Shown piece by piece: positions 34,370 to 46,200 of a stretch of 64,000 bases of DNA; the first letter of the stretch is position 1; the number at the start of each line of letters is the position of its first letter. Under the pieces are notes generated by a model. It saw only the letters and a list, made by a program, of their open reading frames with translations, searched no databases and was not told the origin of the DNA. The stretch comes from Paraphysomonas bandaiensis (lineage: Eukaryota > Chrysophyceae), in contig CBFFRP010000134.1 in assembly GCA_965644295.1 (NCBI GenBank), forward strand, positions 1 to 64,000. The letters are read 5' to 3'. Both the position numbers and the translations under genes were made by a program.

Positions 34370-36360
34370 CTATTGATCTGGGGGTCTCCCTTTGGGATGG
34401 GTCTCCATTGGTTTTGGAGGGGGCTCAGCGTTCTGAATTAGGGTCTTGAGTGCACCTAGTTCCAGATGTGTGGGTTGAGGGTGGTGGGGATTGTTGGGAG
34501 GAGGGGTAGGGTTTGTAGTCTGTGTTACTGTGCTCCTGTGGGGCCGCGGGTGTAGATAGAGTTGTCGAAGCCGTCGGCGTTGTGGAGGTCTGGGCAGTCC
34601 AGTGCTCTGTCGGGTAGGACCTGTGAGGTGTGCACGTGTGTCTGGAGTCGGATACGCTGTGGGGGGTCGTCGTTGGACCCCTAGTAAGCGAAGGACTCTC
34701 GGACGTTGTCTTGACTGACTGCGTTTCGGACGGGGTCTCGGGAGTAGCCTGGGCGGCCTTTTGGACATGGTGATATAGCGACAACCGCGATCCTGTAACA
34801 TAAGCTTCGCTGCAGTGTAAAGCGGTTGCAGGAGATTAATAACCGCTGTTTCTAGGTTCCGTAGACTGTGTGCCGTCAGGTGGTTGTGTATGGCATCTCC
34901 GAAGACCGTTTCCAGTTGGGCTGCTGTGATGGTTCCAGTCCAGTATCTCTCGACCTGTGGGATGGAGGGATTCCAGGCTCTGCTGGAGAGTCTCCGTAGT
35001 GCAGATGTGATCCAGTTGGGTAAGGTCTGAGTTCTCTGTATTTCGTGGAGCACATTTTTATGCGATTGAAATGCAGTTTCCCTTATTTGGGTGATGGATT
35101 CATGTGTGCAGTCGAGGCACATATGTTTTAGGGAATCTAGTCGAAACCCGCAGTCAGAGCATGCGGCTTTGGTCAGGTCAAGCCCCTGTTTGGTTTTGGC
35201 CCGGTTCCTCCCTATGCAGAAAGATTTGTCCCATGTCAGTGCCGTGTTGAGTATTCTTTGGCGTAGATTTGAGCTGAGTTTGTCTTTGGATGCACTGCCA
35301 TCCGCTTGAGCTAGTTTGCGCGGGAGGTGTACTCCGCTATTGGACCAGTAGCCAGGCGCTCGATCAGGATTGTGTCCGTAGCGTTGATCTCTGGTTGAAG
35401 TGTAGTTCTCAAGTGTCCTTAGGTCGCAGAGATCCTGGAAATTAGTAAGGAGTGGGCTAGAGTAGTATGGCCGTCTTGTACTGTGCATACGCCAGTGCCA
35501 TAATCCAGCAGTTAGTAAGCGTTCGATGGCACTGTGTCAATCGCAATTGTACAGACAGTGTAGTTATTTTTTCCAAGGATGCGATCGACTTCATGCCAGT
35601 CTTCACCCGCAACTGCGTCAGCAATATAGATGCCCTTGTCCTCAAACGTCCACTCCGTTTCATCTGTGGTACGTCGTTCGGGATGAGACCTCACCCAGGT
35701 CACCTGTCGTTTGCAATCTCTGCTGGCCGCGATGCTTTCGAGTAGTACCCCTTTTGTACGGTGACCGAGAGCTCTGCGTCTTGTGGCGAGTGCTTCCTCA
35801 GTGCGGGTGCACACTGCCTGACAGTCTGTGTGGCTTCTTATGTGTTCGGGAATACATGTTGAGAGTATAAGCCCCATGGCTGTGCCTATGAGTTCATATG
35901 CGTATGAGTCCAAACCGGGCACGTCACGAAAGGGTGTATCTAGTCGTAGTATTGTGGTTGTACCATCTTCCCAGGCATTTTCTGGGGGTAAGTAGACGAC
36001 CGCTGCACCTCCTCGGTGTGTCCATCGTGTTCGCGGATTGACATGAGTGAGGCGACGCGTGGAGAGCGCACTGGCTGTGTATGATCCATCTGTGAAGATA
36101 GCCTTGAAAGTATCTGGTTGGACACTATTAAGGCCGAGTTCTTGTTTTAGGTTGGTCAGCATGTGTTCATCCTGTGGTTCGGGGGGCTCAGGTTCCTGAA
36201 GGGTAAGGCCCAATTCCGTTCCCCATTCCCTGAGGCTGAGAACATAGTGGTGGTATTGGGGCTGTGGCTCTGTTGTCTGAGTGAGTAGAAAATGTGCTGC
36301 TTGACCTGCTTCTCCCCCGAGGGTTATTGCGCGCTGTAGAGATCCCCATATTAATGGCAT
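34370..36360 (-). pseudogene. Decayed non-LTR retrotransposon: RNase H and C-terminal zinc region
   Basis: From 36360 the minus strand encodes about 283 residues with the four RNase H acidic positions: FTDGSY, AYELIGTAMGL, HTDCQAV and IYIADAVA. A one-base frame shift near 35515-35530 separates this from a second frame (to 34370) with GRNRAKTKQGLDL, a Cys/His cluster CSDCGFRLDSLKHMCLDC and a long Pro/Arg-rich tail. This is the C-terminal end of a LINE polyprotein. No reverse transcriptase motif is visible upstream of 36360, so the copy is 5'-truncated as well as frameshifted. It is of higher GC than its flanks. Confidence 0.82.
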
Positions 36361-37234
36361 GTACTGGTACTTAATGCTTAAAGCTATATACTATATATAG
36401 ATATTACATAGTAGATAGTATATAGAACTAAGTGTTTTTAAGATACAGTATAGTGTCACCTCTATACTCCGAAGAAACTCTAAATAAAGTTAAACAATGT
36501 TCATACAACTCTACAGCTACTTTGTGGCAACTTTGTTCATTATCAGCGGCAAACTTACTGCTATAAGAGCTAGAAAATAGTTTCCTGAGCAACAACATGT
36601 ACCAAGTATGTGATGTGTGTGTGGCAAATATAGTAGTAATATTACTTTACAGAAGTGATAGGAAATAATGTATAGTATGTAGTTATATGATGGGGGTTGA
36701 TATATATATCTATGTATAGATTCCGAATTTTTAAGAACACTTTGTATTATAATACATCTGTGGCTAGTTGCAAGAATAATACTCTTGAATCTGAATTGAC
36801 ATAACCATGGGATGAAAGCGATGCTGAACAGCAAAGTAAGAGCTACTCTGATTCGGACAATAACATAAATGAAACGTATTGCATACTTTATGCCTGTAAT
36901 ATAAATTTGAATTTTTTATCGCAAGAGCGAAACCTTTTCACTATACTTGTTGTGTATATGACTTTCACGATTGCAATTCAGTTATTTTATATATATCAAT
37001 TGACTACTTATCTTTTCATAGTTTCTAGTAGGGAGGTGTAGCTGCTGTTTCTCCTTGTTCCTCCTTACATGACTTCCACACCAAGAGCAATGACCTCTGA
37101 GAGGACTGTGTGGAGAAAGAACCGTTTAAGGATGTTGTGGTCGACATTGAGTATGAGTCATCAGACTGGCGCTATTATTATTAAATTCAAAGTTATTGGA
37201 GATAGATCCATAATGTACTGAGTAGATAGCTAAA
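36361..37234. other. Spacer, nothing recognised
   Basis: AT-rich. A minus-strand ORF at 36517-36834 has no protein-like pattern. Confidence 0.45.
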
Positions 37235-37640
37235 AAACACAAACTCTCAACAAAGTCTGACTCGCACCTTTCCGTGGTGTTTTGGGGGATAAATACCGGA
37301 GATATTTCTCCGGCAAACTAACGTGAGCCGCATATTATATTATAGTCAGCAGATAATTTGCCGCCCACTCATAGCCAAATGCTTGTGTGGTATAAGGGAC
37401 AATACTAAGTGTCACTAGTTTAGACGTCTTTGGGCCTTGCCGAATGAACAGGCAACCGAAGTATTGGGCTGCCTGCTGAAGTCAAGCATACGGGTATTAA
37501 CCTTATGGACTCAAAAATCCTGAAGTCAGCAGATGTCAGGTATATCAATACTCTGTTGCTCATTGCGTTTGTTTTGAGTGATTGAGTGAAAGTGGCTACA
37601 CCTTGGTGCCTGTGGAAGAGCGTGGTAAATAATTCATATA
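37235..37640 (+). mobile_element. Dispersed repeat copy F
   Basis: Reverse-orientation relative of copy A. It starts AACAAAGTCTGACTCGCACC, continues CACTCATAGCCAAATGC and TCAGCAGATGTCAGGTATAT, and stops after GTGGCTACACCTTGGTGCC, so it lacks most of the AGCAATAGGCGT tail. Confidence 0.7.
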
Positions 37641-38121
37641 TCCAGGTAAGGATTTATATGAAAGAATAGTGATAGGAGAAAATTCTTATCGGGGAGAGGT
37701 TAACCCGCAGCTTTAGAGCACAAAAAACCAGAGGAGGCAATTTAGATAGTGCTCGCGAAACTAAATCAATGAAACAAATAAATTTGTAGCGGTATCATAG
37801 TTGCTTATCATAATGCTTCTACTATGATGCGATATAATTTTTACATGTATTGAAAATGAATAATCAATACTATATTAGTACACCGAATTTGTCGGCTGTG
37901 ATACTGTACATGAATATTATTCAAGTATTACATTCTTACGCATCGTTTATAATATCTTTTAATTAAGAACTTCACAGCATATGCTACAAATATCTGTTGA
38001 TATAATAGGAAAAACTCAAGGCATAAAGGAAGCTAACTCGTTTTATTTCTATCATAAAGCAGTCGGAAATATAGACTACAGCAAATATAGAAGAAAATTA
38101 TGATATACCTTATACAAAAGC
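37641..38121. other. Spacer, nothing recognised
   Basis: AT-rich, no exons seen. It holds the 3' flank of the hydrolase gene. Confidence 0.5.
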
Positions 38122-38994
38122 TTAACCAGTACACACTACTCGCCTTTGGTAGAACTCAGATACAATGCTACCAAAGAGAACAGGGTTACAATGTAGAAAG
38201 GAATGTCCTTCACCATCTACAACACGTACTTCTACAGTACTGGAGAACTGCTGACTCTTTACATATTCATAATTGATGAAAGCATCATCTGTCCCACCGA
38301 CTATTAATACTGGTGTACTAGTTCGTTGTAGTAGCTCAATTTCATTTAAGCCTTTTCCCTCTCGAATGGCCTCAACCATACATTTTCGCGCTTGACCATG
38401 CGTCCTCATCGCTACAGGTATAAACTTCTGTATATCGATTTCATTTAGACCGTAGGCACGAATAAAAACTGCGGCTTGCTCAGCAGTGAGCTGTTCCCCG
38501 TGTCCACAATATGCCATTGCCGGTGAATTTATGAACGCTTCATTCATGTCGTTTCCACATATTGGAGGTGTTCCTGTAATGATCACACACTCTATTCTGG
38601 CATATTTATTCAAATGAAGCATAGCAATAGCCTCATGACCGCCCTTGGACAGACCCAATATAGAGTATGTATCTATATGAAGCTTTTCACATGCTTCTAG
38701 AAAAACTTTCGCCATCCCTGTAAAGGTGTATATATCTGACTCCTGTTTAGACGATGAGACAACTGCATCAGAGCTCTGACCATGTCCGATCGTATCAAAA
38801 ACAATGTAACGCATTAATGGATTCATTCCACCGTCATGTATAAACTTGTTGAATATACTGCCATCGATAGAGTTGCCGTGTATACACACCACACAACCAT
38901 ATGAGCCATCTGGATGATAGTCACGATAATATAATCTACCGACTGAGGTTTGTATGTAACCAGATGACCAGAGTGTTGTCTTTGTGTCTTCCAT
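38122..38994 (-). CDS. Alpha/beta-hydrolase
   Basis: Single-exon gene of 290 residues starting MEDTKTTLWSSGY. The fold markers are in order: oxyanion strand CVVCIHGNSIDGS, YIVFDTIGHGQS, nucleophile elbow ILGLSKGGHEA (G-x-S-x-G), acid region LIVGGTDDAF, and catalytic His in VDGEGHSF. The whole catalytic triad is present. It resembles the haloperoxidase/epoxide hydrolase-like group; the substrate cannot be read from sequence. No signal peptide or membrane segment is seen, so a soluble cytosolic enzyme is likely. Confidence 0.88.
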   Translation of the reverse strand: MEDTKTTLWSSGYIQTSVGRLYYRDYHPDGSYGCVVCIHGNSIDGSIFNKFIHDGGMNPLMRYIVFDTIGHGQSSDAVVSSSKQESDIYTFTGMAKVFLEACEKLHIDTYSILGLSKGGHEAIAMLHLNKYARIECVIITGTPPICGNDMNEAFINSPAMAYCGHGEQLTAEQAAVFIRAYGLNEIDIQKFIPVAMRTHGQARKCMVEAIREGKGLNEIELLQRTSTPVLIVGGTDDAFINYEYVKSQQFSSTVEVRVVDGEGHSFLHCNPVLFGSIVSEFYQRRVVCTG

Positions 38995-39488
38995 TGTCCT
39001 CCACTCACGTATATATTCGTCCCCTGGAGTGTGTCTATATGCAGATAAGATATCTCAGATATATGAACTTACATACATACACAGTGCGTCGAGAAGTATA
39101 GAGAATCGGATATGGAGAAAATCTGTAAAAATATTGGATTTTCAGGTCCTGGTAGAGCAGATACTCCGATATCTAGCCACCGGTCCTGTAAACGTATCGG
39201 TATCCTTCGTATATTTTTGTTCCAAGATGCCTCTAATATTGAGGCAATAATTATCTGTATTTTAGCCATACTTGTATCACAGTAATATGGACGATTTAGA
39301 TTCAATTTATTTCCGAAAAATAAGATGCTGACTGCCGATACGAATAGCTTCCATCCATGTACAAGGATACAGCAGCAGGTACGCAGTCTGGTACTGCTGT
39401 ATGTGTATGTATGCAATCATAGTGTAGCATAAAGTAGTTATCCCTCATAATTTTCATGCCAACAGAGTGACTGACAGCCAAATAAACA
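38995..39488. other. Divergent spacer (hydrolase / cyclophilin)
   Basis: Head-to-head promoters presumably lie here. The 115-residue minus-strand ORF inside it has no protein-like pattern. Confidence 0.5.
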
Positions 39489-40812
39489 ATGGGAGATGTT
39501 TATTTCGACATATCTATAGGCGGTGTGCCTCAAGGACGAATAATCTTTAAGCTGTATGATGATGTAAGTGCTCTTGGCTTATATATAGATGTGTGTGTGA
39601 GAGTTGATGCCTATACATGCAACAGATAGTGCCCAGGACTGCTGCTAATTTCCGAAGTTTGTGTATCGGGGATGTCGGTGTAGGTAAAACCACAGGAAAG
39701 AAGCTGCATTACAAGGGCAGTATATTCCATAGGATAATAAAGGGGTTCATGTGTCAGGGGGTGTGTGGTCGACATGTTATGGACGGTCTGTGACTTATCT
39801 ATTGTATCAGGGTGATTTTTCGAACAGAGATGGTACTGGTGGAGAAAGTATATATGGGGGTAAATTTTCTGATGAAAACTTCGTCATGAAGCATACTAAG
39901 CCGGGTCTTTTGTCAATGGCCAATGCTGGCCCAAACACTAATGGTACCGTCATGCAATATCAACTCTCGTGGTAATTTTTTATAGGGTCGCAATTTTTCA
40001 TCACACTAGTTCCTACACCTCATTTGAATAACAAGCACGTTGTGTTTGGAGAAGTAGTTGGAGGTATGGATATTGTGCGGAAGATGGAGATGGTGGACAC
40101 GGATTCTCGGGACCGCCCTCCAATTAGCCAGGCTGTTTGTGTGGAAGATTGTGGGGTATTATCATCTTCATCGAAGCGACACAAAGAGAGCAAAAAAGAG
40201 GATAAGAAGGATAAAAAGAAAAAGAAGGACAAAAAGAAGCACAAGCATCACAAAAAGCGTGCCAGGGAAAGTAGCAGTAGCAGTGAGTCTTCGTGTGAAA
40301 GTAGACACCAGGGCTATGAAGACAGGGATAAAAAGCGGAGGAGGAGCAGCTCCATAGAGGAAAGATCGAGAGGGCGTGACAGGTCTAGAGAGGATAGGTC
40401 CAGAGGTAGATCCGAAGAGGAGAGGTCTCGGGTACGCGACAGGTCCATTGAAGAAAGATCAAGCAGGCGAGGTAGATCCGAAGAGGAGAAGTCTCGGGCA
40501 CGCGACAGATCCATAGAGGAAAGATTGAGAGGGCGTGACAGGTCTAGAGAAGATAGGTCTAGAGGTAGATCCGAAGAGGAAAGGTCTCGGGTACGCGACA
40601 GGTCCAAAGAGGGCAGGTCAAGAGGGCGAGGTAGATCTAGCGAGGGTAGGTCCAGAGAGCACGATAGATCACGAAGATCCAGTGATCGAAAGATATCTCG
40701 AGAGTCCAGGTCTATAGGGCGAGACAGATCAAGAGAATCCAGATCCAGAGAGCGCAATAGATCCAGAAGGTCGCGTTCCAGAGGTCGGAACAGTTCCAAC
40801 GACAGGGTATGA
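39489..40812 (+). CDS. SR-rich cyclophilin (PPIG/NKTR-like peptidyl-prolyl isomerase)
   Basis: Join 39489..39563, 39626..39760, 39811..39943, 39986..40812 gives 389 residues; introns are 62, 50 and 42 nt. The cyclophilin domain (1-172) has [15 protein letters not shown] with the catalytic Arg, [15 protein letters not shown] and [10 protein letters not shown]. At the cyclosporin-contact position the motif is TPHL instead of TPWL, as in human PPIG/NKTR. A Lys-rich stretch ([15 protein letters not shown]) then leads into about 170 residues of RS/RE/RD dipeptides in a tandem array of 8-12-residue units. SR-cyclophilins sit in nuclear speckles and act on splicing factors. The final GACAGG/GTATGA could be a splice donor, so a further exon is possible. 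Confidence 0.92.
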
Positions 40813-41793
40813 TCAAAGCGCGACTCTTTGACAAAAAATTGTCTTAAGAAAGATTGGATCGCATAATTCAGACTGTCATAATTTCAGTGGTCGGAGTACA
40901 AGTGAACCTAATCCAACTAACATTTTAAAATTGGAGATACTGTGTCACCTGGCACAGCAGAAAGTTGAAGCACATATTAGAGTGTCACTATGTTAGTTAT
41001 AAGTTATAATTGAAGAATGCTATTGTGTAACTCACTTAAATCACGAGAGTATAATAGGCCGCGCATGTATTCGACTTGTATGGTTGTCATTTTTCTCTAT
41101 AAACTATAAAAACTTCACATGAAGGATAAAGCCTAATAGTATAATAGCGAGACACGTTTGAGCAAACGTTAGCACCACACACATTTGCGTTTTGCGTACC
41201 TTGTACAGGCGCGTATCTTATAGAGTTTGGTAATTATTCAGTCTATTTGATATTTCATTGTATATATATGTTGTATTCACGCGTTAAGAGACATACGTGA
41301 ATCCATGAATCTTAATAGTTTTGTACATAGCCAGCACAGCTAACTTTGCTCTAAATGCAAGCTAGCTCCTCCCTATTTCATTATCATTTCCCCCCTGGTC
41401 TACATCAAGTTCAATTTCTGTGTCTTTATTTGAACTTCTTATAGAGTCATCAGATTATATTTGACAGTATTTTCATTGAAAAAGCATATTGAAGTCAGAA
41501 GAAAAACATACGTACAAATTTTTCGTCATAATGGGTTTTGTTTTGGAGGTTACAATCGCAATTGTCAAATAATTTTTTATAAACAACTCTGGTCTGGTGT
41601 GAAGCTCATGTATTTTCTTCCCGCCATGCCTTTGGGATTGGACTTTCCGTGACTTCAATACCACAAGTGGTTTTCAGACATTAAATTAGACTAAATGCTG
41701 TATAATTACAATTGAAGTACTACGTAACAAAACATATTACAACCTTTCTCTAGAACACTATAAATAAGGAAATATATGCGGAGTATATATAAC
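40813..41793. other. About 1-kb spacer between convergent genes
   Basis: Between the cyclophilin (+) and the ankyrin membrane protein (-), so mostly 3' flanks. No further exon or repeat recognised. Confidence 0.5.
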
Positions 41794-42821
41794 TTATAAT
41801 TCTGTCGCTGGGCGCCTGGAGCGCTGAGAAAAATGAAGCACGTTGTTATTCACTTCCTCCTTTTGCAATCGCATCTCTTCTCTCTTTCGAATGGAATCTT
41901 CACGTTTCTTTTTAAGATCTGGACTCATTCTGACCCCACCTTTGAAATTCATTGCGGCACCAGCTCCAAGCAAAACATCTGCTGCTTCTTTATGACCGAG
42001 ATCCTGAAAGAAATGTCATCGAAGTCGATAGATTTAGCACACATTCATACCAATGCATGATCAAGCGCTGTTCTTCCAAATTTGTCCTTTGCGTCCATAT
42101 CAGCTCCGTGATCTATTAAAACCTGAACTATGTCGTTTCTGTTTCTACTTGCAGCGTGCATCAATGGTGTGTACCGCTTATTATTTCGCGCTTCTATATC
42201 CGCCCCACCAGAGAGAAGATATTGAACAGATTTTATATCGCCAGATACCATAGCATGCATCAATGCAGTTTCACCTGTTGCAGTCGATTGATTCACAAAG
42301 CTGGAATTTGTGTCAAGTAGCAATTTGATAACATTAGCTTTGCCTCTGATTGCTGCAACCATAAGCGGGGTCATTTCTCCTTCCACACGACTCTTCAGAC
42401 TGGCCCCTCCTTCGATCAACGCCTGCACAGTTCTTGAATAACCAGCTTGTGCTGCAGCATATATTGGAGTTACACCAAGAAAATTAGGGGTATTGACTGC
42501 TGCATTCGCCCTAATCAAGGCCGACACAACGATATCATGTCCAACTTCAGCAGCGAGAAAGATGGCAGTTTCGTTTGTATCGCGACATGGCTTGTTGACC
42601 TCAGCTCCAGCTTTTAATATATTTAATACTGCTTCCAAATGTCCTACTCTTGCAGCATGTAGTAGCGGGGTCTTCCCTGTTTCATCATACTCATTAATGG
42701 TGTCGATTAACATGCCATCCGGTATAGAGGCGTATTTTTGGAAATCTGGATTCTTTGCAGGTATTACAGACACAATAAATGTGCTATAGAACAAGTAAAG
42801 TAATCCAATACTTGTAAGCAT
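41794..42821 (-). CDS. Ankyrin-repeat protein with N-terminal hydrophobic segment
   Basis: Join of 42051..42821 and 41794..42003 on the minus strand gives 326 residues; the intron is 47 nt. Residues 1-21 form a hydrophobic segment (signal peptide or anchor). Seven or eight ankyrin repeats follow with the usual GxTPLxxAAxxGxxxxVxxLLxxGA spacing, e.g. TGKTPLLHAARVGHLEAV and RYTPLMHAASRNRNDIVQ. Exon 2 completes the last repeat (GHKEAADVLLGAGA) and adds a Lys/Arg/Glu-rich tail with RMSPDLKKKREDSIRKREEM. Ankyrin repeats bind proteins; partner unknown. The second exon was found from the splice signal and repeat continuity. Confidence 0.82.
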
Positions 42822-43253
42822 TGTTATTAGTTGACTTGTTTCACTGTAAGATCATTCTAATAAGCTTAATGGATGCCCCAGTGAGGCCATCCTCCCTATG
42901 CGGGATTTCCAGATAGTTTGACTTCCATACTGAATATCAGGGAATATTGTGGGGGTATTGTATGCTGTTATGCTTTTTTTCGGAGATTTTTATATATTAC
43001 GTAGGAAAAAATTAGTTTTTTATTATAAATATTATACTTCTAGGAAGTAGAAGTGTACAAGCAAGTAACTAACGTACAGAGGTGTTTAAATATCACTTCA
43101 GCATATATATGTATGTATGTATGTGTATCCACAGTCATATAGTATCCATGTACAGTATTAACCATACCTTATATTAGCCCACCAGTGCCTTTATATACCA
43201 TACATATATGCTCTAATCTCAGTCTATCGAGCTCATCGCATCCAGTAACCCTT
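42822..43253. other. Divergent spacer between two ankyrin genes
   Basis: The two ankyrin genes are head-to-head across 432 bp. Contains a short ATGT repeat near 43108-43125. Confidence 0.5.
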
Positions 43254-46200
43254 ATGGCGCCTAAACTAGCCAAACTAAACCCGAATCCACCTACAGGGCC
43301 CTCTGACAGTCCTTCTGAGGGTATGTCTCGTCCAAAGATGAAGGGAAGCTCTCTGAAGAAGACAGGGGATATTGGGAGACTAAATCCCAGCCCTCCGAAG
43401 GACAATCGACCGGATGTGTTGGGTGAGATAGTGACCAGGCCCAGTCCTCCTAAGAAACTTTCACATGAGCCTTTAGGAGACATACATAGTCCCACAGGAG
43501 ACATTGAGGAGGTCTCTAATCCATCAATGAATAAATTGGCTGTATTAGAGCCGATTGCGACAGATGATGCGGAAGGAAATAAAGAGGAGGTACATGATTC
43601 TAATGCTACTAGTCAAGAGCAGAACACTGTCGATGCGAGCAGTTCGAATAATGCCGAAGTTGAAAATATTGAAATATCACCGAAAGCAGGACCTACGATT
43701 GAAGAAGAAGGGGTTACTGATAGTCGTATTCCGGACTCGGTTCAGGAAAAGGTATCTCCGCAGAATATTTCTGCGCCTAGTGATACGGATGACGGTTTTG
43801 TGGGTGGTATTGAAGATGAGATGTATGTGTCTCCTTCAGACAGGTGTGCTCCTACTACACAGACACGTGATGAGTACGAGGAGCTGTCCAACAGCCGGGC
43901 ACGTGAAGCGCGAGTCAAACAACAAAGCAGTGCCATGGCGCTGCGCGAAATGTACTCGCGGTTTAGAATAGACTTTGCTTCAGGAACGGTGTCGGGTCTA
44001 CATGGAGCGGTCGTGCGTGGGGACGAAGACAAAGTTCGACAGGTTTGTAGTGTCTACCTTTTGCTGACACTCAAATAATTTGGCACGATGTGTCAGATGG
44101 TGCTTGGAGCGAAGGATGTACCGAACGATTCTTTGAGCGATCTCGTTGACGTGCATGTCCGAGACAAATGTGGGAGGACGGCTTTACATCTTGCAGCTGC
44201 GGGAAATAACCCCTCTATAGTTAGTCTACTGCTGATGCGTCATAGAAATGATTGTGAGCGAGCTAAAGCCACAGACATGCAGCGCCTGAAGCAGGAGCGA
44301 CGGGAATGCATCGTGGAGCTGCAAAAGAGTATCGAAGAAAGAAATCTCGGCCTCTTAGAGACTTCCCAGGAGTTTCTCTCCTCGGAAGATTATCGTGTAC
44401 GGGCTATCGAAGCTTGGTTTGAGAGAGAGGTCTCAAGGCTTCACAGAAGAGTAGAGCTGGAAGTGGAGGTGAGCTAACAGATGTCTGTGATCAGCAGTTC
44501 AAAGTTGCTGTGTGCGCAGGATGGGTGGATGGATGCTCTGACATGCCGAGATAACAATGGTCTCACGCCACTGCATCACTGTGTCAACACAGGATCTGCG
44601 GGAGTACTTCAGGCTTTGATTTTTCCCATGCACGGAGGAAGGGGGGAATTCACTGAGACTGACGTATATGGACGCCTAGCCCCGGGTACTATTCGCCGAC
44701 CGACTTTATCCCGTAAGGGAGTGAACCGATATCGTGTGGTGGGACGGGTGAGAGGACACGAATGGTTTAATCCTCGTGCAGTGTACAGTAGAGAGACTGG
44801 AGATGAAGTGGTGTCTTTAGATGGTACAGTCGGGTCCACTCTGCGAGCGCCACCGCCTGTTGCTGCCTCTAAGAGCCAATCGACACTGATTCAAAGTGGT
44901 AATAGCTTTAAGTTAGGCAATAAACAGACCAGTTCTAGTTATGGAGACACCATGTACTTGTATAATGATGCAACTACAAAGAAAGAAGAGGGAGTAGCAG
45001 CTGTGGATTACGAGGTAGTCATCCCCTGGCTTGTGAGAAATATATTCAAGCGGGCGTCAGAGATGGGCTCACGATTAGGAGCCTCGCCCATGGATATCCT
45101 CGATGAGTTGGTGGATATGGTAGATCCTCTGCGTGCTAGTGCGCTGGTGGCTCCGGAGGTACGCGATTTCCTTGGGTACCTAGGTATTATGGTTACTAGC
45201 GACATCATTAAAGAGCTCTGTAATGTGTATCCTGCTGACATGGATGCTGTTGAAAACAAGTGGATGAGTCTTCATGCGCGTCCACGGGATTCTGACAGGA
45301 AGAGTTCGAAGTTGTTGAATCCCGAAAAGAAATCCTCAAAAGGGTCTAAGGGTGGTTCTAAAAAGTCATCGAAGAAGAATGATGCGCGGGTTGAGGACAA
45401 TGACGATGATGTGGGTGGTGCTAAAGCGGAAGGGAAGCATGATGAGGTCAGTGAAGAACTTCTGTTGGGAGAAGATATGGACTACGGACTCGATGTAGCA
45501 CGGCTTTTGGATGATATTTCCACGGGAAGGGGTATGAAATCTATAGTAAAAGGCACTCAACCTAAATTTACTGAGACTGGTGATGAAGAAGAAATGGATC
45601 TTGGTGACACTCACGAAAACGACATATCAGACGAGGATGTGCCACTCTCACTGCCATCGATAGTCAGCATCGTAACTGTACATCGACATCGTGTACTTGT
45701 CGTGAATACGGTCGATGCATCCGGAAATACCCCTTTACTTGCAGCTGCTGCACTTAGTCGTAGAGAGCATGTGGATCATTTGATGAAAGCTGGTGCTGAT
45801 ACTTTGATCATATCTAAAGATGGACGGAGCCCCCTTTCTGTCGCCACGGATGCGTGTATCGTATCATCCCTCCAGAAAGACCTCGTTTTGCAACTAAAGA
45901 AGAGTAAAAATACTGTGTTGAAGAATGGGCTATCACAGTCCACTTCTTTAGAGTGTGGAAATAGTAAGTCAGTGACGATGGGGTCGAGTGGCAAGGTTCT
46001 AAGTGAGACAGCTCAGGCCATTACAAGGTCTTGTGGTAGTGCAGATGGCCTCCTCCTTCATTTGCAGCAGCTTCAGCGTCATCGTTGGGCATATTCTCAG
46101 AGTGCTCTGACTTGGGCTGTAGAGAGCGGTATGTCGGACCTTGTAAACCGGTTGTTGAGCGTAGGTGCAAACCCCAATTCATGCGATGCAATGGGACGGA

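Noticed and set aside
34425-34784. 119-codon minus-strand ORF rich in Ser, Thr and Pro
   Set aside because: Overlaps the Pro/Arg tail of the LINE relic in another frame; a by-product of its low-complexity sequence.
40314-40799. 161-codon minus-strand ORF rich in Leu-Asp-Leu-Ser
   Set aside because: Antisense of the RS-repeat tail of the cyclophilin; composition is forced by the other strand.
44469-44496. Very short intron before ISSS in the large ankyrin gene
   Set aside because: A 51-nt intron ending at 44519 keeps frame and joins ankyrin-compatible sequence.
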